Positions 5,741-14,343 are shown, counted from the stretch's first letter. The stretch: 19,006 nt of DNA from Candidatus Gastranaerophilales bacterium (GCA_944326495.1 CALVEE010000178.1:1-19006); one strand, 5' to 3'. Numbers and translations are program-made. The notes: generated by a model not told the origin, from the letters alone.

Positions 5741-6571
5741 TCAGCCCAGCATTGCTACATTGGTTTTGCCGAATTTTGCAGACATATCATCTATATGATG
5801 AATTAAATAGACATAAGGTTCTAAGTCTTTTTCGTTTAAATCTACAATAGCTCCCCATTCTGCTCTCCCGTGGTGGGCGGCTATCATTTTGGCTACGCGT
5901 TTAAAACCTGCTGTCATACAGATTGAAAATCCGTACTGCGAATGGGAAATCCATTCTTTTCTAAAGTTTTCGTCATAATCAATAAGGCCGGTTTCAGTAT
6001 TTACAGTGTATTCAAAAATCTTGCCTATATCATGGAGAAGGCATGCTGCAAAAACTTCATCTGCTCGGACTCTTTGAAAAAATATTTCCATGTTCTTTTC
6101 TGCGTATTTCAAACATTCTAAAGTATGAACCATCAAACCGCCTATATAATTGTGGTGCATAAGCTTTGCTGCAGGTGAAATCAGAAGTTTCTCCTTATTA
6201 TCCGAGTATATTTTTGATACAAAAGTTTTCAAATTTTCATCTTTGATTTTGTCAATATAGTTGAGAAGCTCTGAATAGGTTTTTTCCTGCTCTTCTTTAT
6301 CAATTCCTGTTTTCGCTTCTTTTATAAGTTCAAGAGCCGATATGAGGCAGTTATTATATCTTTCATTAAAAGAGCCGGATACAATTCTTAAGAGGTTTCC
6401 GCTCCTAAAAAGTTTCATATCCATTCTGTTAAGTGCCTCTTCCCAGAGAATACAGTTTAGAAGTTCGCCGGTTTCAGGGTCTTTTAACTGGAGTTTGCCC
6501 ATCTTTGAGCCGGATTTTGTGTCGCCGATTGCAAATGTAACTACTTCATAGGTAATATCTGTGCTGAACAT
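5741..6571 (-). CDS. YhaM-like 3'-5' exoribonuclease (OB-fold plus HD domain)
   Basis: 276 residues. The N-terminal part (about 1-85, including DTKSGSKMGKLQLKDPETG) resembles the nucleic-acid-binding OB-fold of YhaM/CBF1-type exonucleases. A metal-dependent HD domain follows: MHHNYIGGLMVHTLE (H149), CLLHDIGKIFEY (H180, D181), SHSQYGF (H210), AAHHGRAEWGA (H233, H234) and HHIDDMSAKF (D261). All metal-ligand positions expected of the family are present. YhaM proteins trim single-stranded RNA (and DNA) from the 3' end in the cytoplasm. Bacillus YhaM is about 314 residues, so this protein is somewhat short at the C-terminus. The start has AGGAG 9 bases upstream and an extended -10 promoter. It is a single-gene unit. 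Confidence 0.85.
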   Translation of the reverse strand: MFSTDITYEVVTFAIGDTKSGSKMGKLQLKDPETGELLNCILWEEALNRMDMKLFRSGNLLRIVSGSFNERYNNCLISALELIKEAKTGIDKEEQEKTYSELLNYIDKIKDENLKTFVSKIYSDNKEKLLISPAAKLMHHNYIGGLMVHTLECLKYAEKNMEIFFQRVRADEVFAACLLHDIGKIFEYTVNTETGLIDYDENFRKEWISHSQYGFSICMTAGFKRVAKMIAAHHGRAEWGAIVDLNEKDLEPYVYLIHHIDDMSAKFGKTNVAMLG

Positions 6572-6598
6572 TAAAATTATCTCCTGATTATTGTTTGA

Positions 6599-6604
6599 TT
6601 ATAG
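6599..6604 (-). promoter_or_regulatory. Extended -10 box of the YhaM-like gene
   Basis: TATAAT on the minus strand, preceded one base upstream by TG (TGCTATAAT), 27 bases before the ATG at 6571. An AGGAG ribosome site lies between. Confidence 0.55.
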
Positions 6605-6626
6605 CACACAATATCTCCAAATACCA

Positions 6627-6656
6627 AAAAAGATGAATTGAAGTTTCAATTCATCC
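6627..6656 (-). terminator. Intrinsic terminator of the small glycine-rich membrane protein gene
   Basis: On the minus strand GATGAATTGA (6656-6647) pairs with TCAATTCATC (6642-6633) across a 4-base loop and is followed by TTTTTT (6632-6627). It lies 27 bases past the stop codon. Confidence 0.85.
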
Positions 6657-6682
6657 AATCTGATTTGAGAGTCAAAAACATT

Positions 6683-7009
6683 TTATCTGTTTTTTCTCTC
6701 TTTTTCATCTTCATCAATTTTGTCAAGAACATTACCGAGCATACCGCCTGCGGTTCCTGTTGTTGCTGCATATACTCCAAAAGCTAGAGGAGTTGCAAGT
6801 CCGCCGGATAAGAGAGAAATTGCTCCCAGTGCAGCTACACCCAATACAGCGCCTATACCGGCTCCTTTAACTGTTTTGCTTTTGAATGCAACAGTATCAG
6901 CTTTAGGCTCATCCGCGTGCAGGCTTAAATTTGTCTGTCTGCATTGATGTGTTCTTGTTGTTCTTAACGGTCTTGCCGTTTCACCATTTCGGATAGCATA
7001 AATTTTCAT
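6683..7009 (-). CDS. Small glycine-rich membrane protein, unknown function
   Basis: 108 residues, not a family I recognise. The N-terminal ~45 residues are polar with one cysteine. Two hydrophobic, glycine/alanine-rich segments follow (about residues 48-68 and 71-94, GAGIGAVLGVAALGAISLLSG... and ...ATTGTAGGMLGNVL), resembling a glycine-zipper hairpin. A highly charged tail (DKIDEDEKERKNR) ends the protein. The TVAFKS motif just before the first hydrophobic segment resembles the F-x-G motif in the 10776-11513 protein, which may be a lineage-specific signal (inference). The gene has AGAGG upstream of the ATG, a good sigma-70 promoter and its own terminator, which argue that it is real and monocistronic. 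Confidence 0.75.
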   Translation of the reverse strand: MKIYAIRNGETARPLRTTRTHQCRQTNLSLHADEPKADTVAFKSKTVKGAGIGAVLGVAALGAISLLSGGLATPLAFGVYAATTGTAGGMLGNVLDKIDEDEKERKNR

Positions 7010-7042
7010 AAGTTTATACCTCTCTTTTTAACACACGCATGC

Positions 7043-7071
7043 ACATTACATCAAATATGTAAATTTGTCAA
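7043..7071 (-). promoter_or_regulatory. Sigma-70-type promoter of the small membrane protein gene
   Basis: On the minus strand TTGACA (7071-7066), 17-base spacer, TAATGT (7048-7043), 34 bases before the ATG. The -35 is a perfect consensus match. Confidence 0.75.
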
Positions 7072-7162
7072 GTCTTTTGTTATAACTCTTTACATATTAA
7101 CCGTAAAAATTACCGGAAAGAGTAATTAAAAATTTCACGGAAAAACTTATTATATACCTGCT

Positions 7163-8740
7163 ATGATTTACAATGAAGATTATCAATATGACAGCTGCGT
7201 TTCGCGCGGAATATGTTCGGTTAACCCGAGGACTTCGTCTTTGCAGGAAATCCTTGTTTTGTATTTGAGATTAACATCTTATTATGCATTAAAACTCTAT
7301 GAGAGCGGGAATTTTGATAAACCTGCAAGAGATATTATTTTGAATACAATATCAATACTTGTATCAAATCCTGAATTTTCAGAGACGGATTTTAAGGCTT
7401 TAACTGAAAAATTTGATGAAGTGCTGCCGCGGATTATAAAGGATTATGAAAATCAGTGTCAGGAAAATAATGTTGTGCCAGCATGTTTAAAATCGGTTCT
7501 GCAGTTTAACAAAAAAATTGATATTATAAAATCTATCCAGCTTGGCGAGAAGGAATTCTTGAAAAAAGTACGGGAAATTCCGCAGGAAATCAGAGATTTG
7601 TATAAAATTCTGTTTGCGATTGCAAAAAGTTTATGTACAAATATTCTTGATTTAGAGACTTTCGGGGTTGATGCACAAGACGGGTATCTTACTATTTTAG
7701 AGCTTCTTAATTTACTTAATACGGAAAAACCGGATTGTGAAACGTTAAAGCCGGTGCTAATAGAGGCTGCAGAAAAGGATAATCGTCTTATGAAGCTTGT
7801 GCGTTCCAAGCAGGAAGAGAGATACGGCAAACAGAGAATTAATGAGGTATCATACTCTACTACTCCGGGCAAGGCGGTATTAGTAGTCGGGTCTAATATA
7901 AGAGAGCTTGAGGATGTGCTTGAGGCTCTGAAAGATAAGGATATTGATGTTTATACGCATGATGAAATGATGCTTGTGCATACATTTCCGAAGTTTGCAG
8001 AGTATAAAAACTTAAAAGGCCAGTTCGGACAGGGTATGGAAAACTGCCTTTTAGATTTTGCAACTTTTCCGGGGCCTATAATCCTTACCAGACATTCGCT
8101 TTATAATGTCGAAAACCTTTACAGGGGGCTTTTATATACGACGGATTTTGCTTATTCTAAGGGAGTAATATCAATTAAGAACAAGGATTTTTCAGAGGTA
8201 ATAAAATCAGCAGAAGAGGCTAAAGGGTTTAAAACCGGAAAACAGTGCGAAGCTGTTGCGATAGGTTATGATTATGATAATTCTTCCGGTGAAGTCAGCA
8301 GGAAATTAGAAAGCAAGAATTTCTCAAGAATATTTATTATAGGTCTAAACGGGTACACTCTTGAACAGCAGGCTTACTTTGACAAATTGATTAAGCAGAC
8401 TCCGGATGATGTATTAATAGTTTCTTTATCCTACTGTAGACAGAGGGAGAACGTTATATGTTTGAATGCTTGTTTTGATGTTTTTGCGGCAGTTGAATTT
8501 GCAGAGGGTTTGAGTGAAAGATACGGGCTTCCGATAACGGTATTTTCCCCGAAATGTGACAGGCATACGATATCCCAGATGATATACCTTTCCAAAAATA
8601 AAAACATTTCAGTGTATGTAGGCAAATGCACGCCTATAATACTTAATCCTAATTTAATTAATACTTTGAATAAGGTTTTTGGAATCAAAGGGCTTAGTTC
8701 TGTAAAAAAAGACTTAGAGGATATTTTGAATAAAAAATAG
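7163..8740 (+). CDS. Hybrid-cluster protein (Hcp/prismane) homologue lacking most cluster ligands
   Basis: 525 residues. The whole length follows Hcp (hydroxylamine/NO reductase): the N-terminal helical part (RGICSVNP...LQEILVLYLRLTSYYALK), then VLVVGSNIRELEDVLEAL, DVYTHDEMMLVHTFPKF, FPGPIILT, and the C-terminal NPNLINTLNKVFGIKG. The metal-binding residues are eroded. Of the four N-terminal Fe-S cysteines only C12 and C18 remain. The hybrid-cluster His is replaced at the S244/N245 position, the first Cys is S312, and the persulfide Cys is lost (IIGLNG, 394-397). The E/K pair becomes D466/H468. E268 and one Cys (C437) remain, with C425 near another. Normal Hcp chemistry is therefore unlikely; a structural, binding or altered-cofactor role is inferred. 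The ATG has no Shine-Dalgarno, and an in-frame stop at 7127 rules out much extension. Alternative view: a slowly decaying gene, but the frame is intact throughout. Confidence 0.8.
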   Translation: MIYNEDYQYDSCVSRGICSVNPRTSSLQEILVLYLRLTSYYALKLYESGNFDKPARDIILNTISILVSNPEFSETDFKALTEKFDEVLPRIIKDYENQCQENNVVPACLKSVLQFNKKIDIIKSIQLGEKEFLKKVREIPQEIRDLYKILFAIAKSLCTNILDLETFGVDAQDGYLTILELLNLLNTEKPDCETLKPVLIEAAEKDNRLMKLVRSKQEERYGKQRINEVSYSTTPGKAVLVVGSNIRELEDVLEALKDKDIDVYTHDEMMLVHTFPKFAEYKNLKGQFGQGMENCLLDFATFPGPIILTRHSLYNVENLYRGLLYTTDFAYSKGVISIKNKDFSEVIKSAEEAKGFKTGKQCEAVAIGYDYDNSSGEVSRKLESKNFSRIFIIGLNGYTLEQQAYFDKLIKQTPDDVLIVSLSYCRQRENVICLNACFDVFAAVEFAEGLSERYGLPITVFSPKCDRHTISQMIYLSKNKNISVYVGKCTPIILNPNLINTLNKVFGIKGLSSVKKDLEDILNKK

Positions 8741-8741
8741 A

Positions 8742-8770
8742 TTGTTCTTCCGGTTAATTTGAGGTATATT
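8742..8770 (+). promoter_or_regulatory. Promoter of the CpaE-like gene
   Basis: TTGTTC (8742-8747), 17 bases, TATATT (8765-8770), starting directly after the previous stop codon. It suggests that the CpaE-like gene can be transcribed separately from the Hcp homologue. Confidence 0.45.
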
Positions 8771-8796
8771 ATTTTCAATAGAAGAAGAGGTCTTAG

Positions 8797-9954
8797 ATGC
8801 AAAATAATCCTTCAGTATTAGTATTAGATAAAAATGAAAACTCAAGAGAAGTTATCCGGGGCTATATTCAGGAAGCCGGGTTTGTCTCTGACGTACTGCT
8901 TTTTGATGATTACAATAAAGGGTATGAGAAGTTAAAAGAGATTGGCGGGAACTGTATTGTTATTATGGATATCTCATCAGAAGAGGACAGCAGTTTAGAA
9001 GAGGCAGCAGAGAAGATTAAGCTCCATACTTCAAGACTTGTCATAACTTCTTCTGATTATTCTACTAATACTATTATTAAAGCGCTGCGCGCAGGAGCAA
9101 AGGAATTTTTACCGAAACCTGTTTTAAGAGATGATTTGATAAGAGTGCTCTCTGTACTTTCCAGTATAAATCCTGATAATGAGAGTCAGCAGTCAAAGAT
9201 TATAACTCTCTATTCTAACAAAGGCGGCATCGGGAAAACTACAATAGCAATAAATCTTGCAGCAGAGCTCGCTAAAGTTACTAAGACAAAGGTTGCTCTA
9301 ATTGATTTAAATTTACAGCTGGGGGATATTTCGACTTTTCTAAATCTTAATCCGGCGTTTGATGTTAATTATGTTATAAAAAATATGCTGGATAAAGATG
9401 AAGATATTTTTATTAAAGCATTTGAAAAATATAAAGATACTTCTTTGTATGTTCTTTCTGACCCGAGTTATATTGAACAGTCGGAAAGCATAACTCCGCA
9501 GCAGATTACAGAACTTTTCAGGGCTTTAAAGAAAGTTTTCCCGTATATTGTAGTTGATATGTCTGCTAATATCGACGCAAATTCGCTCAAAATTCTTGAT
9601 TGTTCGGATTGGATAATTTTTACTACGATTGTTAATATTCCGGCGATTAGAAATGCGCAGAGGTGTTTGAATTTATTCCGCTCAAGAAGATATCCGAAAG
9701 ATAAGGTTAAAATTATTATTAACAGATATATGGATAATGATGAAATCAAGGTGGAAGATATTGAAAATACTCTCGGGGAGAAAATTTACTGGAAAGTTCC
9801 GAATAATTATTTCACAATAATGGAGGCTGTTAATAAAGGCGTTATTATCGAAGAAATTAATCCGGCTTCTAATATTGCTGAAAATTTTAAGGAATTTGCT
9901 TCAAAAGTTTCTGATGATATTATTGAGCAGGAAGTTATACAGTACAGATTTTAG
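8797..9954 (+). CDS. CpaE/TadZ-like protein: receiver-like domain fused to a ParA/MinD ATPase
   Basis: 385 residues. Residues 1-125 form a response-regulator receiver-like domain (VLVLDKNE, IVIMD58, VITSSD at 82-87, GAKEFLPKP with K107). From about 133 a deviant Walker A P-loop follows (YSNKGGIGKTT, K142 and K147), then ALIDLNLQLGD (D170) and Walker B YIVVDMSAN (D254). This is the domain order of CpaE/TadZ, which place pilus assembly machines at the cell pole or membrane. The signature lysine of ParA/MinD ATPases is present, so ATP-dependent dimerisation is likely. AGAAGAGG precedes the ATG. No tad secretion ATPase or pilin is adjacent. The following membrane-protein gene starts 8 bases downstream, with its ribosome site overlapping this gene's stop, so the two are co-translated and may work together. 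Confidence 0.85.
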   Translation: MQNNPSVLVLDKNENSREVIRGYIQEAGFVSDVLLFDDYNKGYEKLKEIGGNCIVIMDISSEEDSSLEEAAEKIKLHTSRLVITSSDYSTNTIIKALRAGAKEFLPKPVLRDDLIRVLSVLSSINPDNESQQSKIITLYSNKGGIGKTTIAINLAAELAKVTKTKVALIDLNLQLGDISTFLNLNPAFDVNYVIKNMLDKDEDIFIKAFEKYKDTSLYVLSDPSYIEQSESITPQQITELFRALKKVFPYIVVDMSANIDANSLKILDCSDWIIFTTIVNIPAIRNAQRCLNLFRSRRYPKDKVKIIINRYMDNDEIKVEDIENTLGEKIYWKVPNNYFTIMEAVNKGVIIEEINPASNIAENFKEFASKVSDDIIEQEVIQYRF

Positions 9955-9962
9955 GAGCGGTT

Positions 9963-10784
9963 ATGCTAAATTGTATAAGAGATAGTTTTAGACTTACAAA
10001 TAAATATATTATCCTTGCAACCCCTTTGATATTATTTTCGCTTTTATCAAGTTTATATATATTATTTTCAATCGGCGGGAATAAAATAAGCCTTATAATA
10101 GCGCTGGTTTTGTTTACGCTGATGCTGGGTGCGTTTTTGTCCGGCTGGTTTTTTATGATACGCGAGGGCATAAAAAATCCGGAGATGGAAGAGCCTAATT
10201 TTCTTATTAAAGATTTCCCTGCCGGAGTCGGAGAGTATTTTCTTCCTGCTTTAGGGTTGATTGTAGTTGTTTTTGTAATCGCTTCAGCTCTCCTGTTAGC
10301 AGCTTATTTCGCCGGAATGAAGCTGATAGGAGACATTGGAATTCCAACGGATGTCTTAGCGAAGGGGATGGAATCTTATGAAGGCTTAAAAAGCATGCTG
10401 CTTTCGCTGAACAAGGAACAGCTAGTCAGGATTAATGCCTGGAATTTGCTCCTATTCGGCACAATGACTTTAACTTACTTTGCAATAATGTTTTATGCGC
10501 CTGCAATGTTTTTTAAAGAGAAAAATCCTGTAAAAGCATATTTTGTTTCGTTAAAAGATTTATTCAGCAGAAAGTTTCTCCTTAATGTGCTGTTATTTTT
10601 GACTCTGTTTTTCTCATATTTTATATTGTCAATTCTTACGACTATTTTTGGTTTGAATATTATTACACACTTTGTTTTTACAATTATAAACTTCTATTAC
10701 CTTGTGTTTATGGCGGTTCTGCTGTTCAATTATTATTATATTAATTACGCCCGTATTGGTTCTCAAATAGATAAATTATGTTGA
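9963..10784 (+). CDS. Polytopic inner-membrane protein, unknown function
   Basis: 273 residues with about six hydrophobic segments (roughly 17-38, 42-66, 92-120, 160-185, 203-228, 231-258). Its general layout resembles DUF975/glycerophosphoryl-diester-type membrane domain proteins, but I cannot assign a family. No catalytic motif is visible. The ribosome site AGGAG starts at the stop codon of the CpaE-like gene (TTTTAGGAGCGG), so the two are one operon. A membrane partner for the CpaE-like ATPase is a reasonable inference. The 3' end overlaps the convergent CheR-like gene by 9 bases, leaving no room for a terminator between them. Confidence 0.8.
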   Translation: MLNCIRDSFRLTNKYIILATPLILFSLLSSLYILFSIGGNKISLIIALVLFTLMLGAFLSGWFFMIREGIKNPEMEEPNFLIKDFPAGVGEYFLPALGLIVVVFVIASALLLAAYFAGMKLIGDIGIPTDVLAKGMESYEGLKSMLLSLNKEQLVRINAWNLLLFGTMTLTYFAIMFYAPAMFFKEKNPVKAYFVSLKDLFSRKFLLNVLLFLTLFFSYFILSILTTIFGLNIITHFVFTIINFYYLVFMAVLLFNYYYINYARIGSQIDKLC

Positions 10785-11513
10785 TTTGGAGTAGACATAC
10801 GGTGAATCGACCGGAATAAATCCATATTTAGCGAGATATTTCGGAGCACTGCTTTGATTTATATCATATTCTCCAAGGACAACGAGACTCGTGTTATCTA
10901 TCTTGCGGCTTAATTTTTCAGCAAGAAGCCCGCACTCATTTTCTTTTAAGTACTGCCAGAAATTTCTGCATAACAGAACTGTATTTTTATCAGGCATGTT
11001 TTCTATATCCTGAAAAATATCCCCTTGAGAAAACTGCACCCTGTTTTTTAAAATAGGCTTCGGTACTACTGCAAGCTGATAATCAGGAGTTCGTGCCGGC
11101 TGGAAATTAAGAAAGCTGTTTATATTATTTTTTGTATAATAATTAATTCTATATAAATCTTCATTATTAATTCCCATACCGCCGCCATTTTGAGCACTTA
11201 ATATGTTATCCGGATTTATGTCTCTGGCCTGTACGGGGAAAAATTTTTCTGCTGATGCGCCGAGTCGGGTTATCAGCTTCATTATAATAGAATAGGCTTC
11301 AGGCCCGTTTGAACAGGTGTGGTTAATTAAGTTAACTTTACCGGTATTTTTGTATTTTGTGACCAGCAGATTTATAAATTTATCCCAGTCTAAATCATTC
11401 CTGAAAAAGTAAGTTGTTGTTTTATAAAGCAGTGCTCCGGATTTATCGGTAACACGTCTGTTATTGCCTTGAAATTTGGGAGGGGTATATGTTTGTATCG
11501 GGGAAATTCGCAT
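10776..11513 (-). CDS. CheR-like SAM-dependent methyltransferase domain protein, divergent
   Basis: 245 residues. CheR motifs appear in order: TTYFFRNDLDWDKF (the FFRD entry motif, 33-46), INHTCSNGPEAYSI (SAM-binding motif I, matching S-T-G-E-E-P-Y-S, 64-76), ARDINPDNILSAQNG (96-110), FSQGDIF (161-167), LCRNFWQYL (181-189, matching LCRNVLIYF) and LVVLGEYD (210-217). The acidic residue at motif I is kept but the glycines are altered, so activity is uncertain. No chemoreceptor or CheB is nearby. The N-terminus MRISPIQ...KFQGN is a short motif I associate with Gastranaerophilales proteins (from memory). The ribosome site is weak. It is the last gene of the nadA-rlmB-sigma-TPR operon, 31 bases after the TPR gene. 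Confidence 0.72.
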   Translation of the reverse strand: MRISPIQTYTPPKFQGNNRRVTDKSGALLYKTTTYFFRNDLDWDKFINLLVTKYKNTGKVNLINHTCSNGPEAYSIIMKLITRLGASAEKFFPVQARDINPDNILSAQNGGGMGINNEDLYRINYYTKNNINSFLNFQPARTPDYQLAVVPKPILKNRVQFSQGDIFQDIENMPDKNTVLLCRNFWQYLKENECGLLAEKLSRKIDNTSLVVLGEYDINQSSAPKYLAKYGFIPVDSPYVYSKST

Positions 11514-11544
11514 ACTTTTTTAAAACCTGTAAAATAATTTTTTG

Positions 11545-13308
11545 CTATGATAATTTTCTTATCATCTCATGAGCTTCTTCGTCTTCCGGAAAAATTGCAA
11601 CGACTCTGTCTAAATATTCAAGAGCCTTATCATTATCCTTAAGACCTTCGTAACACTTTGCCATACTCATTAAAATAGATATATTATCGGGTTTTTTAGC
11701 TAAAATATTATTGAAAATATTTATCGCAGACTCATACTCGCCAAGTTCATAATAAGTAAGAGCAAGTGTATTTTGTGTTTCAATATCCGGATTTTGCTCT
11801 ACTGCGCGGATAAGGTAATGCTTAGCATCTTCAAATTCCTTCCTTGCATATAAAATCCTGCCTGCGCAGAACTGTATGTACTCGTGATGCGGATTTATTT
11901 TCATGGCTTTCATTATATAATCTCTTGCACTGTCGAGCTGGTTCAGAATAAGTTTATTCAGCGCCATAAACGTTAATGCCAGTATGTTATCCGGTTCAAT
12001 ATCAAGCGCTTCACGATAAAATCTTTCCGCATCGTTATTTTTTGAAATTGAATAAAGAAAATTTCCATATTCAAAGATTATTTCAAAATCATTCGGAGCA
12101 AGCCTTAACGCTGTTTTGAATTCATCTTCTGCATAATCAAAAAGCCTCTTATTAAGATAAATAATTCCTAAATCCTTATGAGCTTTTGCTATATCAGGGT
12201 TCATTTTTATAACTTTTTTCAAAATTCTTTCTGCAGTATCAGTATCGCAAAGACTTGAGGATAATATTGCATACTGGTGCAGTATTTCAGCAGACGGATT
12301 GTTTTTAAGCAGAATTCTGTCATAAATATCTTTTGCTTTACCAAGCTGGTTCGTTTTAATATACAAGCTTGCAAGTTTTTGTGCCGGAAGAATGAATTTT
12401 TGGTTAACATAAACCATCTCTTCAAGCATTGCTATAGCTGCAGAAATTTTTCCAAGCGCTTCATAGCAGGTAACAAGATTGTATTTGTAATTTTCTTTTT
12501 CCGGATGCTGCAGCATTAATGATTTATATAGTTCAGCCGCTTTGTCATACTGTTCAAGTTTTACTTCCGACATGGCTAATGCGACTTTAAAACTTTCATC
12601 ATCTTTATCTAATTCAACAGCTTTTCTAAAATATTCGCATGCTTCCCTGTGGTTCTGCTGTATTTGATATGCAGAGCCCAGATTATAATAAGACATCGGG
12701 GCTTTAGGGTTTAATTCTAATGCTTTTTTGTAGCATTTTACGGCATCCTCAGGACGCTTGACTGCCATATATGCCGTTCCGAGGCTGTTAAAAATGCCGA
12801 TATTCTCCGGTGATTTTTGAAGAGCACGCTCAAAGGGTTCTATACTTTTTGCAAACTCTTTTATTTTCATATATGCTGTTCCGATTACAAAATCAAATAT
12901 GTAATCATCAGGTTCAATAGTATTTGCTATACAGGCATATTTTATAGCCTCTTCCGGTTCATTAAGCTTCATCAGTACAACACAAAGCGCACGATACGCT
13001 TCTGTGTATTTTGAGCGCATATTAATAACCCTAAGATATGAATTTTTAGCTGAAATTAAATCGCCGAGGTGGTTATAGCAGTTTGCTAAATAAAAAACCG
13101 ATGAAGCATCCTCCGGATTATATTTGATTACCGTTTCAAAGTCTGCTCTCGCTCTTTTCCAGTCCCCGAGATTTATTGCAGTAAGACCGGAAAGCTTTAA
13201 CAATTCTACATTCTCCGGCTCTTCCTGTAATGCTTCATCTAAAAGCAGACGGGCTTCTGTAAAATCTTTTTCTCCAACTAATTCGTTAATTCTATCTATA
13301 TCAGCCAT
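11545..13308 (-). CDS. Tetratricopeptide repeat (TPR) protein
   Basis: 587 residues from the ATG at 13308, almost entirely 34-residue TPR units, about 16-17 in a row. Typical cores include FYLANCYNHLGDLISAKNSYLRV, SYYNLGSAYQIQQ... and TLALTYYELGEYESAINIF. There is no signal peptide or catalytic domain. It should form a superhelical protein-binding scaffold in the cytoplasm; its partner is unknown. A TTG start at 13326 would add six residues and overlap the sigma gene by 11 bases, but it has no ribosome site. The ATG has GGAG 12 bases upstream, so I prefer it. Context: fourth gene of the nadA operon, between the sigma factor and a CheR-like protein, suggesting a regulatory complex (inference). 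Confidence 0.88.
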   Translation of the reverse strand: MADIDRINELVGEKDFTEARLLLDEALQEEPENVELLKLSGLTAINLGDWKRARADFETVIKYNPEDASSVFYLANCYNHLGDLISAKNSYLRVINMRSKYTEAYRALCVVLMKLNEPEEAIKYACIANTIEPDDYIFDFVIGTAYMKIKEFAKSIEPFERALQKSPENIGIFNSLGTAYMAVKRPEDAVKCYKKALELNPKAPMSYYNLGSAYQIQQNHREACEYFRKAVELDKDDESFKVALAMSEVKLEQYDKAAELYKSLMLQHPEKENYKYNLVTCYEALGKISAAIAMLEEMVYVNQKFILPAQKLASLYIKTNQLGKAKDIYDRILLKNNPSAEILHQYAILSSSLCDTDTAERILKKVIKMNPDIAKAHKDLGIIYLNKRLFDYAEDEFKTALRLAPNDFEIIFEYGNFLYSISKNNDAERFYREALDIEPDNILALTFMALNKLILNQLDSARDYIMKAMKINPHHEYIQFCAGRILYARKEFEDAKHYLIRAVEQNPDIETQNTLALTYYELGEYESAINIFNNILAKKPDNISILMSMAKCYEGLKDNDKALEYLDRVVAIFPEDEEAHEMIRKLS

Positions 13309-13315
13309 TGTAATT

Positions 13316-14314
13316 TTATGCTCCAAAATAATTTTTTAAACCGGAGGTAAGATTTTTATTCTTACATAATTTTTTTAATTTTGAAATAGCCCTGTTTTCA
13401 ATTTGTCTTATTCTTTCACGCGAAACACCGTATATAGAGCCGATTTCATCTAAGGTCTTTTTGTTTCCGTCATTATTAAGTCCAAACCTTAAAATCAGAA
13501 CATCTCTTTCTTTCGGGCTCAACTGTTCAAGCATGCCTTTAATATCATCAAGCATGCTCTCCTGTGATACTAACGAGTCCGGCGCTATGGTCGATTCATC
13601 TACAATGTAATCAATAATCTTATTAGAGTCATCCTTCTGGCCGGTCGGAGTATCTATACTGATTGTAGATTGGGTGGATTTTATAATTGATGTTAATTTT
13701 GATATAGAAATCCCCATCTTATCAGCAATTTCCTGTTTATTAGGAATTCTTCCAAGCTCCGTGGTTAAATCCATTGTCGCTTTTTTAATCTTGTTTATGG
13801 ATTCAATCAGGTGTATCGGAAGTCTTATAATCCTTGCTTTATCAGCGATAGCTCTTGTTATTGACTGCTGTATCCACCAAGTTGCATAAGTAGAGAATTT
13901 GTATCCTTTTGTGTAATCGAATTTTTCGGTCGCTTTTATAAGCCCCATATTTCCTTCCTGAATTAAATCAAGAAAAGAGAGGCCTCTTCCTATATATTTT
14001 TTTGCGATACTGACAACAAGCCTCAAGTTTGCGTTAATAAGAACTTTTCTGGCAATTTCGCTGTGTGTTTCATAAATTTTCTTAGCAACTTCGAGTTCTT
14101 CTTCCGGCGATAAAAGAGGGATTTTACCAATCTGCTGGAGATAAATCCTTACAGAGTCGTCAGAATTAACAGAACTAAGACTTTCCTGTGTTTTAGGCTC
14201 TTCAATTGAAATAGACTCTTCATCATCTTCAAGCTGATCGAGGCTGTCAAAATCAACACCCTCATCAGAAATATCATCTGCCATTATATTCAAAGTTTCG
14301 CTCTTTTTTGCCAT
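13316..14314 (-). CDS. RNA polymerase sigma factor, RpoD/SigA (sigma-70 group 1/2) family
   Basis: 332 residues from the preferred ATG. After an acidic N-terminus come region 1.2 (DSVRIYLQQIGKIPLLSPEEE), region 2 with the core-binding and -10 helix (NLRLVVSIAKKYIGRGLSFLDLIQEGNMGL, then YKFSTYATWWIQQSITRA), region 3, and region 4 with the -35 helix-turn-helix (LDEIGSIYGVSRERIRQIE). Region 1.1 is reduced to a short acidic stretch, so it may be either the primary sigma factor or a group 2 paralogue. An upstream ATG (14329) has no good ribosome site, whereas GAGG lies 9 bases before the ATG at 14314. The -10/-35 boxes seen elsewhere in the window are of the type this protein would read. It sits 29 bases after rlmB, in the nadA operon. 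Confidence 0.93.
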   Translation of the reverse strand: MAKKSETLNIMADDISDEGVDFDSLDQLEDDEESISIEEPKTQESLSSVNSDDSVRIYLQQIGKIPLLSPEEELEVAKKIYETHSEIARKVLINANLRLVVSIAKKYIGRGLSFLDLIQEGNMGLIKATEKFDYTKGYKFSTYATWWIQQSITRAIADKARIIRLPIHLIESINKIKKATMDLTTELGRIPNKQEIADKMGISISKLTSIIKSTQSTISIDTPTGQKDDSNKIIDYIVDESTIAPDSLVSQESMLDDIKGMLEQLSPKERDVLILRFGLNNDGNKKTLDEIGSIYGVSRERIRQIENRAISKLKKLCKNKNLTSGLKNYFGA

Positions 14315-14343
14315 TTTTGACGTCCTCATTTTGTAATTTTCTC

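Noticed and set aside
12277..13014. Plus-strand frames opposite the TPR gene
   Set aside because: Antisense shadows of the repeat-rich TPR gene, without ribosome sites.
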